DNA from: Nereida ignava
GTDB taxonomy: Bacteria > Pseudomonadota > Alphaproteobacteria > Rhodobacterales > Rhodobacteraceae
Length of the DNA: 64,000 nucleotides
Reading direction: 5' to 3'
NCBI RefSeq assembly: GCF_001049735.1
Contig: NZ_CVPC01000002.1
Location: forward strand, 248,001-312,000
Position 1 is the stretch's first letter. Each line of letters begins with the position of its first letter. The translations under genes and the position numbers were made by a program. Below the pieces are notes generated by a model. It was not told the origin of the DNA and ran no database searches. It saw nothing but the letters and a program-made list of their open reading frames with translations. Shown piece after piece: positions 10,165 through 18,871 of the stretch.

Positions 10165-10186
10165 TGGCCGGATCAGGCTCCGGCCA
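10165..10186. terminator. Shared hairpin between hpt and lipA
   Basis: A perfect 8-bp stem (TGGCCGGA at 10165-10172, TCCGGCCA at 10179-10186) with a 6-base loop lies between two convergent genes and overlaps the lipA stop codon. U-tracts are weak on both sides, so efficiency is uncertain. Confidence 0.5.
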
Positions 10187-11135
10187 AACGCTTGTCACGT
10201 GCTGCTTTCAGACGCGCGAAATCGTCACCCGCATGATAGCTTGATCGTGTCAGCGGCGTTGATGAAACCATCAAAAAGCCCTTGTTATACGCAGCTTTTT
10301 CATACGATGCGAATTCATCCGGTGTGACGAAACGATCAACAGCGTGGTGTTTCGGTGTTGGCTGGAGGTACTGACCGATCGTCAAGAAATCGATGTCAGC
10401 GGCGCGCATATCTTCCATCACTTGGACTACCGCTTGCTTGTCTTCACCCAAACCAACCATGATGCCCGACTTGGTAAAGATCGTAGGATCAAGCTCTTTT
10501 ACACGCTGCAAAAGGCGCAGGGAATGGAAATAGCGCGCACCAGGGCGAACCTCGGGATAAAGCCCGGGAACAGTCTCTAGGTTATGATTAAACACGTCAG
10601 GTTTTGCGTTAACAACAACTTCTAAAGCACTGTCATCACAGCGAATAAAATCTGGCGTTAGGATTTCGATCGTCGTTTTGGGTGATTGACGCCGGATCGC
10701 ACGGATTGTCTGTGCAAAGTGTTCTGCCCCGCCATCTTCGATATCATCACGGTCAACGGAGGTGATGACGACGTGGTTTAGGCCAAGCTTTTTCACCGCA
10801 TCCGCAACACGGCCCGGTTCAAACACATCAAGCGCTTCTGGCGGCTTACCCGTTGCGATGTTGCAGAACGTACAAGCGCGCGTACATACCTGCCCCATGA
10901 TCATCATCGTGGCGTGACCTTGGTTCCAGCATTCACCGGCGTTAGGACAACCAGCTTCTTCACAAACGGTTACCAGCTTGTGCTCACGCATAATTTCATG
11001 GGTTTTCTTGTAGCCCTCACCGACAGGCGCCTTAACCCGAATCCAATCTGGTTTTTTCGGCTGCGGAGCGTCTGCACGGCGCTGCTTTTCAGGGTGGCGC
11101 TGTGCAGGAATTTTCAGATCGCGGGGCGTGGCCAT
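10173..11135 (-). CDS. lipA: Lipoyl synthase
   Basis: A radical-SAM enzyme of 320 residues that inserts sulfur into protein-bound octanoyl groups. Both iron-sulfur motifs are present: the auxiliary-cluster [12 protein letters not shown] (about residues 57-68) and the radical-SAM CTRACTFC. The terminal region carries the Ser of [10 protein letters not shown] that ligates the auxiliary cluster. Length and start (ATG at 11135, [10 protein letters not shown]) are typical. It is monocistronic here; lipB is not visible. Confidence 0.96.
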   Translation of the reverse strand: MATPRDLKIPAQRHPEKQRRADAPQPKKPDWIRVKAPVGEGYKKTHEIMREHKLVTVCEEAGCPNAGECWNQGHATMMIMGQVCTRACTFCNIATGKPPEALDVFEPGRVADAVKKLGLNHVVITSVDRDDIEDGGAEHFAQTIRAIRRQSPKTTIEILTPDFIRCDDSALEVVVNAKPDVFNHNLETVPGLYPEVRPGARYFHSLRLLQRVKELDPTIFTKSGIMVGLGEDKQAVVQVMEDMRAADIDFLTIGQYLQPTPKHHAVDRFVTPDEFASYEKAAYNKGFLMVSSTPLTRSSYHAGDDFARLKAARDKRLAGA

Positions 11136-11238
11136 GAAGCTACCTCAATTATCAAGATATTTGAGATATAGCCCTTCAATTTGCCGATGCCTAGGGGGGT
11201 GTGCGGTGTTGTCTGCTATGTGTTTACCGAATGGCAGC

Positions 11239-12318
11239 CTAGCCCACAAAACGCCCGTGTGCGCCGTAAACATCTGCATAATGGCGCTTGAGCCGCTCTA
11301 AGGCGATGCGCAGCACCACTTTGCCAGAACGCGCGGCCCATCCCATGCGACGCTCGGCCGCTTCTAGGCCCTCAAGGTAGCAACAGGTGCGCAGCACAAC
11401 ATCCTCAAGACCGGGCCCAAGATCATGGAGTGCGGCGAACACACGCTTCTGGGCATCACTTGTGGCCGTAGGTTCTTCTGGTGCCTTTAATGCTGCTTGC
11501 CAGTCAAAATTTGCGCCCACATCGATCTGTGCCAGCTCAAAATCTTCACGCAAACGCTCGCCTGCGGACACATGTTCATCAGATAAAAACGCCTCACCGT
11601 CTTTGCTTTTGCGCCGCGACAAAACCACAAGCGGGCTTTCGCGAAGAGAATAGCGCACCGCACGAGGGTCAGTTGTCTCAGACGTATGAACCTGCGTTAC
11701 GGTCCGCGCACTTAGCTTTGCATCATCACCGACCTCAATCAGCGTCTTCAACGCCGCACGGCCTGCACACGTAATGGAGTAACGCGAAATACGTGAAGGT
11801 GTGATGCACGAAATCCAGTCTTTCAGCGCCATTGCATTTGCAACAGGCCGATCCACAGTCGCCGTTCTGGTGGTTTGCCCGTCCGCTCCAGTGCGCACCA
11901 CAACGGCTTTTTCCATGTCACGAGCCACAGCCAAAACGGCACCGGCCTCAACCAAACGACGCAAAATACGGCGCGCCTCGCGGTTCACTGTCGCTTCGTC
12001 GGTACAGATGTCAGCCTCCGCAACGCGCACTGCAATGCCGGCAGATTTGTTGCCCGAAGGCCCCATTGGCGCCACGCCCTGCCCCGTTGCTCCCAATGTC
12101 CGCAGCGCCTCGTCCACCAAGATGTCTTCGCGGCGGCGCTCAAGCCGCTTGACCTGACGGCTTACAGTAGACGCGTGGCAGCCCAAATCACGGGCAAGTT
12201 CTCTGATCGAACACCCTTTTTCCGTGTGTAGAATGTAGTTGCGGGCAGATTGCGGCACCCAATCGGGCAGCGACTGCAACAACGCGCCTGAAACCTTGGA
12301 AACGGTAACACTAGACAT
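11239..12318 (-). CDS. Helix-turn-helix protein of the DUF6456 type
   Basis: A 359-residue putative DNA-binding protein. A helix-turn-helix lies near residues 35-65 (SIRELARDLGCHASTVSRQV). A middle region follows, and a C-terminal domain of about 110 residues (from RYSLRESPLVVLSRR to RHYADVYG) matches my memory of DUF6456. The ATG at 12318 is chosen because AAGGGGAAACC precedes it and the helix-turn-helix is intact; a longer frame to 12372 has no such site. It is divergent from a DUF6477 gene. Target and function are unknown; a transcription regulator is likely. Confidence 0.75.
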   Translation of the reverse strand: MSSVTVSKVSGALLQSLPDWVPQSARNYILHTEKGCSIRELARDLGCHASTVSRQVKRLERRREDILVDEALRTLGATGQGVAPMGPSGNKSAGIAVRVAEADICTDEATVNREARRILRRLVEAGAVLAVARDMEKAVVVRTGADGQTTRTATVDRPVANAMALKDWISCITPSRISRYSITCAGRAALKTLIEVGDDAKLSARTVTQVHTSETTDPRAVRYSLRESPLVVLSRRKSKDGEAFLSDEHVSAGERLREDFELAQIDVGANFDWQAALKAPEEPTATSDAQKRVFAALHDLGPGLEDVVLRTCCYLEGLEAAERRMGWAARSGKVVLRIALERLKRHYADVYGAHGRFVG

Positions 12319-12431
12319 TTGGTTTCCCCTTATACAAAAACTATCCACTGATTTACCCACAGGGCAATGCAACTTAAACGTGCAAACATTACCGAGGCGT
12401 TAACAAAATCGCCACAATTCGATTATTGTTT

Positions 12432-12450
12432 CCAAATTGATAACAATTGG
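12432..12450. promoter_or_regulatory. Inverted repeat in the DUF6456/DUF6477 divergent region
   Basis: CCAAATTG and CAATTGG arms separated by ATAA form a near-perfect inverted repeat in the AT-rich gap between two divergent genes, one of which encodes a helix-turn-helix protein. It could be an autoregulatory operator; this is inference from position only. Confidence 0.35.
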
Positions 12451-12551
12451 TAAGAGGTCCGCGCGCTCATAAATTCTCCACGCAACACCCGCATAGGTTG
12501 TGTGATGATAGTTTCGTAAATTGAATGACTGTTACGATTATGGAGACCATT

Positions 12552-12920
12552 ATGACCCAAGCCCTACGTACACTCAGCCGCATCAAACGTCCCAAATTGC
12601 TTTTGGCAGCAGCAAGAAACGCCAAAAACCTTTGTAATCGTGAAAAACTACTCTCTGAGCTTTTGAAAAACGAGCCTGCTGTGACTGGCGAAAAAGCATT
12701 GGCCCGCCTCATGGCAGCAGAAGAACAACTCAACGAACAGCGCAAAGCGCACAACGCAAATTACCAACCATCGCGCCATGTCATGATAATGGCCGCGCTC
12801 TTGATTGAGGCGGCCATTGTTCAAAATAAAGAAACAGCCTGCGAAGACCGCCTCAAAGTGGTTAACACAAAAGCCTACATAAACGCATCAGGCATGGATG
12901 CCTTTTTCTCGGCCACATAG
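12552..12920 (+). CDS. DUF6477-like protein, C-terminus overlapping mttB
   Basis: A 122-residue protein with the N-terminal pattern LSRIKRPKLLLAAAR that I associate with DUF6477 of Rhodobacterales; function unknown. The ATG at 12552 has GGAG six bases upstream; in-frame ATGs at 12525 and 12540 lack one. It is mostly helical and charged with no membrane span. The last 14 codons run antisense into the end of the convergent mttB-like gene (46-base overlap), so the C-terminal tail may be a recent extension. Confidence 0.65.
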   Translation: MTQALRTLSRIKRPKLLLAAARNAKNLCNREKLLSELLKNEPAVTGEKALARLMAAEEQLNEQRKAHNANYQPSRHVMIMAALLIEAAIVQNKETACEDRLKVVNTKAYINASGMDAFFSAT

Positions 12921-14422
12921 GCCTCCAAGGCAGTCTTGATTTCGGGGTTGATCTGCGGCTGTTGGTAGTCACTCAACATCTTGGTAACCCGCTGCGATGC
13001 AAGATATTGGGTGTCTTTTGCGCCGTCCTCATCCCATGTTTCGAACGGACGATAGTCAAACACATCAGACTTCCAGAACGCCGATTTGAAATTCTCTTGC
13101 GTGTGGTCGCACCCAAGATAGTGACCGCCAGGGCCTACTTCACGGATCGCACCCATTGCTTGGGCGTTTTCATCATGGGCCACACCTGCGGCCATTTTGT
13201 GCAACGTCCCGAGCTGATCTGCATCCATCACGAATTTCTCGAATGACGCAACAAGGCCACCTTCGAGCCAACCGCATGAGTGGAGCATAAAGTTAACACC
13301 GCCCATCAGCGCTGCGTTCAGCGTGTTTGCTGTCTCATAAGCCGCCTGCGCATCGGGAAGTTTTGATGCACAAAGCCCACCACCTGACCGGAATGGCAGC
13401 CCCATGCGGCGGGCAAGTTGGCCTGCGCCGTACAAAATCTGGCTCGCTTCAGGGGTGCCAAATGTCGGCGCACCCGAGTTCATGTCGATCGATGTCACAA
13501 ATGTGCCGAAAATAACTGGCGCACCTGGGCGGATGATCTGGCTGTAGGCAATACCGGCCATCACTTCGGCCAAAACCTGCGTCAATGTGCCCATGACAGA
13601 CACTGGTGCCATCGCGCCGCCCACGATGAACGGTGAAATGATGCAGGCTTGGTTATTCTTGGCGTAGACCTCAAGCGCCCCCATCATGATCGGATCGAAT
13701 GTCATGGGGCTGTTAATGTTGATGAGCGACGTCATCACTGTGTTCTCTTGGACAAACTCTTTGCCAAACAGAATTTCACACATCTCAACACTGTCTTGTG
13801 CACGGCTTGGTTCGGTCACGGAGCCCATGAACGGCTTATCCGAATACAGCATATGCGTAAGCAGCATATCGAGGTGGCGCTTGTTCACAGGCACGTCCGT
13901 TGGCTCACAAACCGTACCGCCAGAGTGATGAAGCCATTTCGACATATAGCCAAGTTTCACGAATTTAACGAAGTCATCCATCGTTGCGTAGCGGCGGCCG
14001 CCATCTTTGTCGCGTACGAACGGAGGACCATAGACAGGTGCTGTCACTAAGGTATTGCCGCCAATCTCAACGTTACGCTCGGGGTTGCGGGCGTGTTGGG
14101 TGAACTTCGAGGGCGCAGTGCTGCACAGCTTACGGGCCAATCCACGCGGTATCCGCACGCGCTCGCCGTCAACAGATGCACCAGCGGCCTTCCAACGCTC
14201 AAGGCTTTCGGGAGAATCAACAAAAGCCACCCCTACTTCTTCAAGCAAGGTTTCCGCGTTTTCTTCGATGATGCTAAGCGCTTCGTCACTCAAAAGTTCA
14301 AAATTGGGGATGTTGCGCTCAATATACTTGGCCGTATCAAATGAGACAGCCGTCCGCGCCGCACGTCGCGCAGCGCCTCCGCCACCACGTGCACGGCGTG
14401 TAGTTGTTGCTGTATCAGACAT
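12875..14422 (-). CDS. MttB-family (trimethylamine/betaine) methyltransferase, non-pyrrolysine
   Basis: A 515-residue protein of the MttB superfamily (COG5598). The body includes FELLSDEALSIIEENAETL, VYGPPFVRD and HSCGWLEGGL. The frame has no internal amber codon, so it is not a pyrrolysine-type trimethylamine methyltransferase. Characterised non-pyrrolysine members such as MtgB demethylate glycine betaine onto a corrinoid protein (family knowledge). No corrinoid-protein or reactivase gene is adjacent, so the substrate is open. The ATG at 14422 has AAGGGG upstream and gives MSDTATTTRRARGGG. It is divergent from guaA. Confidence 0.8.
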   Translation of the reverse strand: MSDTATTTRRARGGGGAARRAARTAVSFDTAKYIERNIPNFELLSDEALSIIEENAETLLEEVGVAFVDSPESLERWKAAGASVDGERVRIPRGLARKLCSTAPSKFTQHARNPERNVEIGGNTLVTAPVYGPPFVRDKDGGRRYATMDDFVKFVKLGYMSKWLHHSGGTVCEPTDVPVNKRHLDMLLTHMLYSDKPFMGSVTEPSRAQDSVEMCEILFGKEFVQENTVMTSLININSPMTFDPIMMGALEVYAKNNQACIISPFIVGGAMAPVSVMGTLTQVLAEVMAGIAYSQIIRPGAPVIFGTFVTSIDMNSGAPTFGTPEASQILYGAGQLARRMGLPFRSGGGLCASKLPDAQAAYETANTLNAALMGGVNFMLHSCGWLEGGLVASFEKFVMDADQLGTLHKMAAGVAHDENAQAMGAIREVGPGGHYLGCDHTQENFKSAFWKSDVFDYRPFETWDEDGAKDTQYLASQRVTKMLSDYQQPQINPEIKTALEAYVAEKKASMPDAFM

Positions 14423-14558
14423 TCTGAGCCCCTTTTGTGTTCGTTTGAGCGGTAACCTAGTGCGCGGACAGATGTTCGCCGCCACCATATCCGCCCCTTC
14501 TGGCGTAAAAACGACATGTTCTCTTGCCACAGACACAACTCGCGCATAATCAACGTCC

Positions 14559-16124
14559 ATGACACAGAACACGCCCCACGAACGCCTTCTCATCATTGAC
14601 TTTGGCAGCCAAGTAACACAACTGATCGCCCGCCGCCTGCGCGAGCTCAGTGTGTATTGCGAAATTCACCCCTATCAGAACGTGACCGATAGTTTTTTGG
14701 CGGATTTCGCGCCTAAAGCGGTCATTTTGTCAGGGGGACCAGACAGTGTGACCCGCGAAGGCTCGCCGCGCCCGCCGGCGTCTGTGTTTAACATGGGCGT
14801 GCCGATCCTTGGCATTTGCTACGGTCAACAAGTCATGATGCACATGTTGGGCGGCAGAGTGGACACAGGTCACGGAACTGCCGAGTTTGGCCGCGCATTT
14901 GTGACCCCCGCGGACACCCGTCTCAAGTTGCTTGAGGGCTGGTTTGCCGAGGGCAAAGAACAAGTCTGGATGAGCCACGGGGATCACGTGTCCGCCATTG
15001 CCCCGGGCTTTGATGTTTATGGCACGTCTCCCAATGCGCCTTTTGCAATTACGGCAGATTTGTCGCGTCATTTCTATGCGGTTCAATTTCACCCCGAGGT
15101 TCACCACACCCCCAACGGAGCGGCTCTCTACAAAAACTTCGTTGAGATGGCGGGCTTCACCGGCGACTGGACAATGGGCGCGTACCGCGAACAAGCCATT
15201 GCGGCGATCCGCGAACAAGTTGGCGATAGAAACGTGATTTGCGGTTTGTCCGGCGGTGTGGACAGCTCAGTCGCCGCCGTTTTGCTGCATGAGGCTATCG
15301 GGGATCAGCTGACATGTGTCTTCGTTGATCACGGGCTCTTGCGCAAAGGTGAGGCCGAAGAAGTCGTGACCATGTTCCGCGACAACTACAACATGAAGCT
15401 CATCCACGCCGATGAGCAGGAGCTGTTTTTAGGTGAACTTGACGGTGTAAGTGACCCTGAAACAAAAAGAAAAATTATTGGAAAGCTGTTCATCGATGTG
15501 TTTCAGAAACACGCAGACAGCATTGAGGGCGCAGAATTTCTGGCCCAAGGAACGCTCTATCCGGATGTGATTGAAAGCGTGTCATTTAGTGGCGGCCCAA
15601 GTGTGACGATCAAATCGCACCACAATGTTGGCGGCCTGCCCGAAAAGATGGGCCTCAAGCTGGTCGAACCACTTCGCGAGTTGTTCAAAGACGAAGTCCG
15701 CGCACTTGGCGCCGAACTTGGTTTGCCCAAAAGCTTTATCGGCCGCCACCCCTTCCCGGGGCCAGGCCTTGCCATCCGTTGTCCCGGCGAAATCACCCGC
15801 GAAAAGCTTAAAATCTTGCGTGAAGCCGATGCGGTCTACATCGACCAGATCCGCAAGCACGGCCTTTATGATGAGATATGGCAAGCGTTTGTCGCGATCC
15901 TGCCCGTTCGAACCGTGGGCGTCATGGGCGACGGGCGGACATATGACTTCGCGTGCGCCTTGCGGGCAGTCACGTCCGTCGACGGCATGACCGCCGATTA
16001 CTACCCGTTTAGCCATGAATTTCTTGGTGAAACAGCCACGCGCATTATCAACGAAATCAAAGGCATCAACCGTGTGACCTACGATATTACATCCAAGCCT
16101 CCGGGGACAATTGAGTGGGAATGA
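14559..16124 (+). CDS. guaA: GMP synthase (glutamine-hydrolysing)
   Basis: A 521-residue enzyme converting XMP to GMP. The class I amidotransferase domain (1-200) has Cys87 in GICYGQQVM and the His/Glu pair in FHPEVHHT. The ATP-pyrophosphatase domain carries the PP-loop GLSGGVDSS, and the C-terminal dimerisation domain ends KPPGTIEWE. Length is normal. The stop overlaps the start of the next small membrane-protein gene (ATGA), so they are translationally coupled. Confidence 0.97.
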   Translation: MTQNTPHERLLIIDFGSQVTQLIARRLRELSVYCEIHPYQNVTDSFLADFAPKAVILSGGPDSVTREGSPRPPASVFNMGVPILGICYGQQVMMHMLGGRVDTGHGTAEFGRAFVTPADTRLKLLEGWFAEGKEQVWMSHGDHVSAIAPGFDVYGTSPNAPFAITADLSRHFYAVQFHPEVHHTPNGAALYKNFVEMAGFTGDWTMGAYREQAIAAIREQVGDRNVICGLSGGVDSSVAAVLLHEAIGDQLTCVFVDHGLLRKGEAEEVVTMFRDNYNMKLIHADEQELFLGELDGVSDPETKRKIIGKLFIDVFQKHADSIEGAEFLAQGTLYPDVIESVSFSGGPSVTIKSHHNVGGLPEKMGLKLVEPLRELFKDEVRALGAELGLPKSFIGRHPFPGPGLAIRCPGEITREKLKILREADAVYIDQIRKHGLYDEIWQAFVAILPVRTVGVMGDGRTYDFACALRAVTSVDGMTADYYPFSHEFLGETATRIINEIKGINRVTYDITSKPPGTIEWE

Positions 16125-16399
16125 CCCCAGACGCGCCGTCAGTTAAGCCGCTGATCGAACTGCCACCTGCGGAGAAAACCCAAGGCCGCTACGTGGACAC
16201 GGTCAAGTGGATTGCAACCATCATCCAGTTGATCGGCTACGGCTTAACGGGCCTCAATATGGTGCCTTATAACATCTTCTTTTTCTTCGCCGGCATTTTC
16301 TTGTGGTTCGCAGTCGGAGTGATGTGGAAAGACCGCGCCATAATGGTTGTTCATGTCGGCGCATTCATTTCGCTCGCCGCAGGGTATTTGAACGCTTAA
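16121..16399 (+). CDS. Small membrane protein, DUF6552-like
   Basis: A 92-residue protein. After a polar N-terminus of about 28 residues there are three hydrophobic segments (from [15 protein letters not shown] to the C-terminal GYLNA). I associate this with DUF6552 of Rhodobacterales; function unknown. The ATG at 16121 overlaps the guaA stop, with GTGGGA just upstream. It shares spacing and motifs (K/E-W near span 1, a charged loop RAIM/RAML before span 3) with the next small gene, suggesting an old tandem duplication. Confidence 0.65.
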   Translation: MTPDAPSVKPLIELPPAEKTQGRYVDTVKWIATIIQLIGYGLTGLNMVPYNIFFFFAGIFLWFAVGVMWKDRAIMVVHVGAFISLAAGYLNA

Positions 16400-16477
16400 C
16401 TTTGAGCTCTGTGAACAAAGCTACCTTTTGCAGGGCGTCGGCGTTATGCATGTTTAAGACTTTCATAGGACAACCAA

Positions 16478-16702
16478 ATGACAAAAGAAAAAGCACTCGA
16501 ATGGTTTGGTGTAGGAACTGCCATTGCATACTCATTATTGGTGGCTTCAAATTCTGGCTATGAATTTTGGGGCTTTTGTTTGCTGCTCATCTCGTCATTC
16601 TCGATAGGCTTGTGGGCCTTTTTGTGTAATCACAGAGCCATGTTGCTACTGCAATTTTTCTACGCGAGCGCTGGTATAATTGGGATGTTCCGGTGGGCAT
16701 GA
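16478..16702 (+). CDS. Small three-span membrane protein, distant relative of the preceding one
   Basis: A 74-residue protein, almost all hydrophobic, with three predicted spans and the end GIIGMFRWA. An AGGA site lies about 10 bases before the ATG. By eye its topology aligns with the preceding 92-residue protein (W at the start of span 1, Tyr in mid-span, an N/K-x-RA loop, a terminal Gly-rich span). Function unknown. It lies between that gene and an EamA-type exporter. Confidence 0.6.
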   Translation: MTKEKALEWFGVGTAIAYSLLVASNSGYEFWGFCLLLISSFSIGLWAFLCNHRAMLLLQFFYASAGIIGMFRWA

Positions 16703-16724
16703 TGTCTGATCGGCAGTGGTTCAG

Positions 16725-17591
16725 ATGACATCGCAACTGAAAGCCTGCGTTTGGATGCTTGGCGCCGTCGTCAGCTTTTCGGCCATGGCTTTGGCTGGCC
16801 GGGTTGTCTCTGTGGATTTGGATACGTTTGAGATCATGACGTATCGCAGCCTCGTCGGCGTTGTTGTCATGGCGACGATCATTTTTGCGTCTGGCGGGGT
16901 GCGTCGCATTCAAACAGATCGGTTCAGCCTCCATCTTATCCGCAACATTTGTCATTTTACAGGACAGAACCTTTGGTTTTATGCCCTAACGCTGATCCCC
17001 CTCGCCCAGCTTTTTGCGCTAGAATTCACGACGCCGCTGTGGGTGCTCATCCTGTCGCCTCTACTTTTAAGTGAACGTCTGACGCGGGTACGCATCCTCG
17101 TCGCGCTCATTGGTTTTTCTGGTGTTCTGATCGTCACTCGGCCCACGATGGGCAGCATCTCGGTTGGCACTTTGACTGCGGCGAGTTCGGCGATTTTCTT
17201 CGCAGGCTCTATACTATTCACGCGAAAACTGACGGCAGATCAGTCGACGCTGACAATCCTGACGTGGTTGGTCGGCCTACAAGCAGTGTTCGGCATAATC
17301 TGCGCAGGGATCGACGGTGATATCGCAGCCCCTTCCCTTGCCATGACACCGTTCATAATCATCATCGGTTTCGCAGGGTTGCTGGCGCATGCATGTTTGG
17401 TTCAGGCGCTGTCACTAGCACCTGCAATGCTGGTGGTGCCGATTGATTTCCTGCGCCTGCCTCTTATCGCAGTCTTGGCGATGATCTTATTCGGCGAGCA
17501 TTTGGACCTTTGGGTGTTTGTTGGCGCTGCGATCATCTTTGGGGCGAATTACACAAATATTTGGGCTGAGACGCGGAATTCACGCACTTAG
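16725..17591 (+). CDS. DMT-family transporter with two EamA domains
   Basis: A 288-residue protein with about ten spans in two EamA repeats: repeat one from WMLGAVVSFSAMALAGR, repeat two from LTAASSAIFFAGSILFTRK. Members export metabolites or amino acids; the substrate cannot be inferred. The ATG at 16725 gives MTSQLKACVW; a GTG at 16716 is an alternative. It follows the small membrane proteins on the same strand with a 22-base gap. Confidence 0.88.
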   Translation: MTSQLKACVWMLGAVVSFSAMALAGRVVSVDLDTFEIMTYRSLVGVVVMATIIFASGGVRRIQTDRFSLHLIRNICHFTGQNLWFYALTLIPLAQLFALEFTTPLWVLILSPLLLSERLTRVRILVALIGFSGVLIVTRPTMGSISVGTLTAASSAIFFAGSILFTRKLTADQSTLTILTWLVGLQAVFGIICAGIDGDIAAPSLAMTPFIIIIGFAGLLAHACLVQALSLAPAMLVVPIDFLRLPLIAVLAMILFGEHLDLWVFVGAAIIFGANYTNIWAETRNSRT

Positions 17592-17731
17592 AAAAATATT
17601 CACGCAACCCGCGTCAATATACTGGACCCCCTGATTAACGCCGCGTAACAATTGCGCGGAAAACCGCTTGCCTGCTAACAACAGCAGGCGCAGTACTTCT
17701 CGCCACGACCTCACTTGCAGCTGCGGGTGGA

Positions 17732-18724
17732 TTGGATCGTTCCGGACAGAGCATCAACGCGTTGTTTGAAGCGGGTAACCACGTTGAACTCAGCTTTGGC
17801 TCTGTCAGCCCATCGGTCTCAGGAACGGGGCCTGGTTCTGCCGGTGCATCTACGCCGACTGGTAATGTAGCACAATCATACACCCAAGTAGGCGCTGCAT
17901 ACAAAAGACAACTGAAAGAGAGTACTTCTATAGCGATCATTTTTGATCAGCCTTTCGGCGCAGATGTGAATTATGCGGATGCCGGCTATGCTTTGAGCGG
18001 GTCTGCAGCAAGCGTTACCAGTACAGGCCTTACACTCCTTGGACGACAAATATTGGATGAACACTTTAGTGTTCATGGTGGCCTGCGTTATGTAAGCGTT
18101 AAGGGGAAATATAATCGGCCTCAGACGTCTCTACCTGCTTATTCATCAACCTATTCCTCAGGTAGTGGTACAGGGTTTGTTGTTGGGGGCGCCTATGAGC
18201 GCAAGGATATTGCCCTGCGGCTAGCAGTAACTTACTCAGGCGAAATTGATCTTGCTTTGCCAGGCAGCGCAGGTAGCCTCACGACTACGTTTCCGGAATC
18301 TTTCAACGTTGATTTCCAGACAGGCATTGCGGCGGACACGCTTCTTTTAGCATCTGTTCGGCACGTAAATTGGAATGGCTTTTCGTTAAATGATGACGAT
18401 CCAAATGCGGGTACACTTGTAAAATATGATAGTGATGTCAGCACATACAGTATCGGGATAGGACGCCGCTTCAGTGATCAATTATCTGGATCGTTAACAA
18501 TTGGCTACGAGGCAGCTAAGGACGAAAAAGTTAGTGATCTTGGGCCAACGGATGGTAACGTTAGTTATGCTATTGGAGACGCTTACACGCTTGAGAATGG
18601 CGTGAAGATTTCTGGAGGTATTCGCTACGTTGACTTCGGTGACGCGGTTACCAAACTCGTTAATGCCACCTTCGCCGATAACTCAGCTGTTGGGCTTGGT
18701 CTTAAGATCGGCTATACTTTCTGA
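17732..18724 (+). CDS. FadL-like outer-membrane protein with no normal start before its signal peptide
   Basis: A beta-rich outer-membrane protein of the FadL/OmpP1/TodX type: GGLDRSGQSI at the mature N-terminus, repeated alternating hydrophobic strands, a HGGLRYVSVKG strand and the C-terminal GLKIGYTF ending in Phe. The first usual start is TTG at 17732, which cuts off the export signal. In-frame codons from 17639 to 17731 encode a convincing signal peptide (ACLLTTAGAVLLATTSLAAA) but contain no ATG, GTG or TTG, only ATT (17651) and CTG (17672), and a TAA sits just upstream at 17636. Either a rare start is used or the gene has lost its start and is decaying. The rest of the frame is intact. 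Confidence 0.6.
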   Translation: MDRSGQSINALFEAGNHVELSFGSVSPSVSGTGPGSAGASTPTGNVAQSYTQVGAAYKRQLKESTSIAIIFDQPFGADVNYADAGYALSGSAASVTSTGLTLLGRQILDEHFSVHGGLRYVSVKGKYNRPQTSLPAYSSTYSSGSGTGFVVGGAYERKDIALRLAVTYSGEIDLALPGSAGSLTTTFPESFNVDFQTGIAADTLLLASVRHVNWNGFSLNDDDPNAGTLVKYDSDVSTYSIGIGRRFSDQLSGSLTIGYEAAKDEKVSDLGPTDGNVSYAIGDAYTLENGVKISGGIRYVDFGDAVTKLVNATFADNSAVGLGLKIGYTF

Positions 18725-18749
18725 ACGCAGCTAACTCACACTCCACATG

Positions 18750-18780
18750 CCCCGCCCTTCATCCGAAGTGGCGGGGTTTT
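18750..18780 (+). terminator. Terminator after the FadL-like gene
   Basis: A 7-bp stem (CCCCGCC at 18750-18756, GGCGGGG at 18770-18776) followed by TTTT and more pyrimidines, 26 bases after the stop. Confidence 0.8.
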
Positions 18781-18871
18781 CTTTATCTACCTCCCAACGC
18801 GCTGCCTTGCACCGGTGCCTTTGTAGGGCTATCTCAAGTCTCCAAGCAGATTTTTCGAAGGGGCGCAGCCC

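Noticed and set aside
12330-12361. Three near-matches to the DnaA box (TTATNCACA) upstream of the DUF6456 gene
   Set aside because: Each has one or more mismatches, spacing is irregular, and there is no origin-like context.
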